In this document: in pieces, positions 20,848 to 22,570 of the stretch | Position numbering within the stretch: position 1 is the stretch's first letter | Layout of the letters: each line of letters opens with the position of its first letter | Program-made: the position numbers and the translations under genes | Assembly (NCBI GenBank): GCA_021779695.1 | Contig: JAJYAE010000031.1 | Location: forward strand, 1 to 22,570 | Source of the DNA: Acidobacteriota bacterium | GTDB lineage: Bacteria; Acidobacteriota; Terriglobia; Terriglobales; Acidobacteriaceae | DNA length: 22,570 bases | Reading direction: 5' to 3' | The notes under the pieces: generated by a model | What the model was told of the DNA's origin: nothing | Database searches by the model: none | The model's input: only the letters and a program-made list of their open reading frames with translations

Positions 20848-21579
20848 TCACTCAATTCGGAGCGGATAGGAGTACCAGTCATCCTGCCCGCTCAGCTCAG
20901 TGAGGAGAACATAACTTCCGGGCTTGGCCCGGCGCAGATCGAGGGTCACGGTCAGCTTGGTCAGATTGCTGGCAATACTGGCGGTTCCTGTGGCATAGGC
21001 GATGCGGTTCGTACCTTCGCGGCCCGCTACGACGATGATGGTGTACAGTCCGGTTTCGCTGAAGCGCGGCAGGATCAGATTGACGTGCAGCAGGGCCGCG
21101 GGAAGCTTGAGTGGGGACTTTGGCGGCTGCTCTTCGGCTCCGCGAAAGGTTCCATAGTTAGTGAGATCGAGCGTTCGATCGATAGCGGCGGACGCCTGCT
21201 GGTTGGTTGGCGGATTCGGGGCGATGGGGTTTTGGCGATTCCAGTATTTGGCAACAACAAATCCGATAATGATGCATGCGGCGCACAGGGCAGCGATGGC
21301 GGCCAAGCGCGGAGGACCCGGCCGACGGACGGCGGCGGCCGAGCGGAAGTCAAGCAGAGCTGGCAGGCAATGGCCGCAGGAGGTCACATGTTGCACGCGG
21401 GAATCCGAGAGAGAGAAGGACCCCGGTTTTGCCGCATATTCGCGCAGGAAGGATTCGTCGGGGCATTCCGGAGTGCTTTCGCTCCGCGGCTGTCGTTGCG
21501 TATAGGTGCGCAACTGTTCAACAAACCATTGCTCGGGATTGATATTCCCCTTAATCTTTCTCACCTCGTTCTTCCGCAT
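20848..21579 (-). CDS. Single-pass membrane anti-sigma-like protein with zinc-finger motif
   Basis: A 243-residue protein from ATG 21579; a GTG at 21564 with GGAAG upstream is a good alternative. Either start overlaps the end of the sigma-like gene, by 29 or 14 bp, so the two are coupled. The cytoplasmic N-terminus contains H-V-T-S-C-G-H-C-L (H-x3-C-x2-C), the zinc-binding motif of anti-sigma factors. A transmembrane segment (LAAIAALCAACIIIGFVVAKYW) follows near residue 105. The periplasmic part, after a Pro/Asn-rich linker, is a beta-rich domain of about 100 residues with several aromatic strands. Gene order and topology indicate that it holds the sigma-like factor at the membrane. The signal sensed by the outer domain is unknown. 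Confidence 0.8.
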   Translation of the reverse strand: MRKNEVRKIKGNINPEQWFVEQLRTYTQRQPRSESTPECPDESFLREYAAKPGSFSLSDSRVQHVTSCGHCLPALLDFRSAAAVRRPGPPRLAAIAALCAACIIIGFVVAKYWNRQNPIAPNPPTNQQASAAIDRTLDLTNYGTFRGAEEQPPKSPLKLPAALLHVNLILPRFSETGLYTIIVVAGREGTNRIAYATGTASIASNLTKLTVTLDLRRAKPGSYVLLTELSGQDDWYSYPLRIE

Positions 21580-22129
21580 CAGGGGTATCAGATTTGACTT
21601 CGAGGAGTCCAAGAATTTCTTTCTTTGCCTGTCTCCATATGGTGATGTGGTCGGCGCCGAGTTCGTCCGCGATCTGCCGCCAGGTGTGCCCGGCGACCCG
21701 CCAGCGGACAATTCGTCGGGTGCGAGGGGTCATGCGATCAAGAGCCTGACGGATGAACGCGTCCTGCTCGATTTCAGGTTTGGCAGCAAAGCTTCGCGCG
21801 AGCAGTTCCAGTTCGGAAAGCGAACCGACCGCCAACTCATTTCTGCTGGCTCGTTGTTTTGACAGTCGCTTGATGACGCTGATGATTCGGTAAGAGAGTT
21901 GCAGCGCCGTGCGCTTGCCATCGAAGCGCTCGTAATACCGCTCCGCATTCTGAACCGCCGCATCCATCAGGTCGTAGGCGAAATCGGGATCGCTGTGATA
22001 ATGCTTTGCACAATAGACGGCGTACGGCCACGCAAGGCCGCACGCCCGCCGAAACAACTGATCGATCGCCGGATCAGGCGAGCCCAGGTACCAGTAATCG
22101 CCGGCGGGGAGGGATGGCCGGGAATCCAT
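21551..22129 (-). CDS. ECF-like RNA polymerase sigma factor
   Basis: A 192-residue protein with a sigma-like plan. The N-terminal helical half (about 20-100) has a region-2-like run with FAYDLMDAAVQNAERYYERFDG. A linker follows, and the C-terminal half has a region-4-like helix-turn-helix: MTPRTRRIVRWRVAGHTWRQIADELGADHITIWRQAKKEIL (residues about 132-172). The HTH is typical of sigma-70 region 4, but the region-2 promoter-melting residues are only loosely recognisable, so it is a divergent ECF subgroup or a sigma-like DNA-binding regulator. No strong ribosome site before ATG 22129, only GAAGAG. It overlaps the downstream membrane protein with the anti-sigma zinc motif, which supports the sigma assignment. 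Targets are unknown. Confidence 0.78.
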   Translation of the reverse strand: MDSRPSLPAGDYWYLGSPDPAIDQLFRRACGLAWPYAVYCAKHYHSDPDFAYDLMDAAVQNAERYYERFDGKRTALQLSYRIISVIKRLSKQRASRNELAVGSLSELELLARSFAAKPEIEQDAFIRQALDRMTPRTRRIVRWRVAGHTWRQIADELGADHITIWRQAKKEILGLLEVKSDTPDAEERGEKD

Positions 22130-22512
22130 AGCAACTCTTCATTACTGGCTGTCACTGCTTGGTTCAAGACGAAGAACGGGCCAAAGCCCACGATGATGCG
22201 TCGATTCTAGCCTGATCATCGCGTTTCCGAAAGACAGACCGGCGCAGAGAAGGGCGATTTGGCCCTTGCCCGCGCGGTGAGGGACGTCGTCATAGAAGGG
22301 ACACGTCAAGAGGAATTGATAAAAATTTCGTTACACGTGCACCAAAGGCATCAACAAAATGCCTTATAGAAATAGAGGGCCAGTTTTCCACATCGCATCT
22401 ATCTTTGTTGTCTTCTCTGCCTGCACCAGGTTGAAACAGAACGTTAGAGAAAAAGTGCTATCCCTCTCTTCCTTTTCGACGAGTTGTGTGTATATGGAGA
22501 CAGAGGTGAGGT
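22130..22512. other. Divergent intergenic region with two inverted repeats
   Basis: This 383-bp gap holds no convincing gene. AAGGGC-N6-GCCCTT at 22250-22267 and AAGGCAT-N7-ATGCCTT at 22345-22365 are perfect inverted repeats. The right part (about 22310-22500) is clearly richer in A+T than the rest of the window, as expected for promoters. Control of both the sigma-like gene and the gene starting at the window edge probably lies here. Confidence 0.5.
22345..22365. promoter_or_regulatory. Inverted repeat AAGGCAT-N7-ATGCCTT
   Basis: Perfect 7-bp arms with a 7-bp AT-rich spacer in the AT-rich part of the divergent gap. Its position suggests an operator; a short hairpin terminator is the alternative, but the following T-run is only TTT on the minus strand. 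Confidence 0.35.
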
Positions 22513-22570
22513 ATGCCTTCTTCTTCCCCCATCGATCCCAATCCGAAACGCCGCCCATGGAGGCGATTTC
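22513..22570 (+). CDS. Start of a gene cut by the window edge (first 19 codons)
   Basis: ATG 22513 has GAGGTGAG directly upstream and opens a frame to the window end, starting MPSSSPIDPNPKRRPWRRF. The Ser/Pro-rich start followed by a basic cluster with Trp is common before a first transmembrane segment of inner-membrane proteins, but nothing more can be said from 19 residues. Confidence 0.5.
   Translation, partial: MPSSSPIDPNPKRRPWRRF

Noticed and set aside
22364..22558. 64-codon minus-strand ORF at the right end
   Set aside because: AT-rich promoter-like DNA, no ribosome site or domain, and it overlaps a better plus-strand start at 22513.
1..22570. CRISPR array, tRNA, rRNA, insertion sequence or integrase
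   Set aside because: No regularly spaced identical repeats, cloverleaf, terminal inverted repeats with a transposase, or integrase motif were found on reading both strands.

Overview
The window comes from a Gram-negative bacterium with moderately high GC. Evidence includes an RND efflux trio with an outer-membrane channel, a CopB-type outer-membrane barrel, a Tat-exported multicopper oxidase and many signal peptides. The mix of small Cys/Met-rich secreted proteins, PH-like periplasmic proteins and sigma factor/zinc-finger anti-sigma pairs resembles Acidobacteriota. That placement is an inference from style, not a marker-gene result. No rRNA, tRNA, CRISPR array, transposase or integrase was seen.

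Layout. (1) Positions 1-7087, minus strand: a copper/silver efflux locus. Reading in the direction of transcription it holds a small secreted helical protein (7087), a small Cys/Met/His-rich secreted protein (6511), a duplicated PH-like periplasmic protein (5974), a CusC/TolC channel (5178), a Met-rich CusB adaptor (3786), a NosL-like protein (2336) and the CusA pump (1818, cut by the window edge). The last five genes overlap or lie within about 12 bp of each other. (2) 7562-10059, plus strand: a histidine kinase and an NtrC-type sigma-54 activator, overlapping by ATGA and divergent from region 1. (3) 10374-11946, plus strand: a protein with three WYRxKFGRPSP repeats, a secreted 195-aa protein and a DUF302 protein. 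A good sigma-54 promoter candidate precedes the first of these, and a second one precedes the 7087 gene. (4) 12172-16172, minus strand: a Cys-rich secreted protein, CopA multicopper oxidase, CopB and a membrane-anchored cytochrome c. (5) 16318-19519, plus strand: a Gp157-like protein, a RecJ-like DHH exonuclease, a protein with a C-terminal H-x3-C-x2-C motif and a possible 33-aa ORF. (6) 19723-20625, plus strand: an aldo/keto reductase-fold protein lacking most of its catalytic tetrad. (7) 20848-22129, minus strand: a sigma-like factor and a membrane anti-sigma-like protein. The first codons of another plus-strand gene lie at the right edge.

How it fits together. Regions 1 and 4 form a copper-detoxification island: periplasmic efflux plus periplasmic Cu(I) oxidation and sequestration. 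The two-component system between regions 1 and 3 is the obvious candidate regulator of both flanks through sigma-54, which would tie the unexplained repeat protein to metal or envelope stress. Region 5 looks like a separate DNA-metabolism module of phage-like or accessory character. The most novel items are the WYRxKFGRPSP repeat protein and its operon, the Gp157-RecJ-zinc-motif module, the NosL-like gene inside the cus operon, and the paired small Cys-rich secreted proteins.
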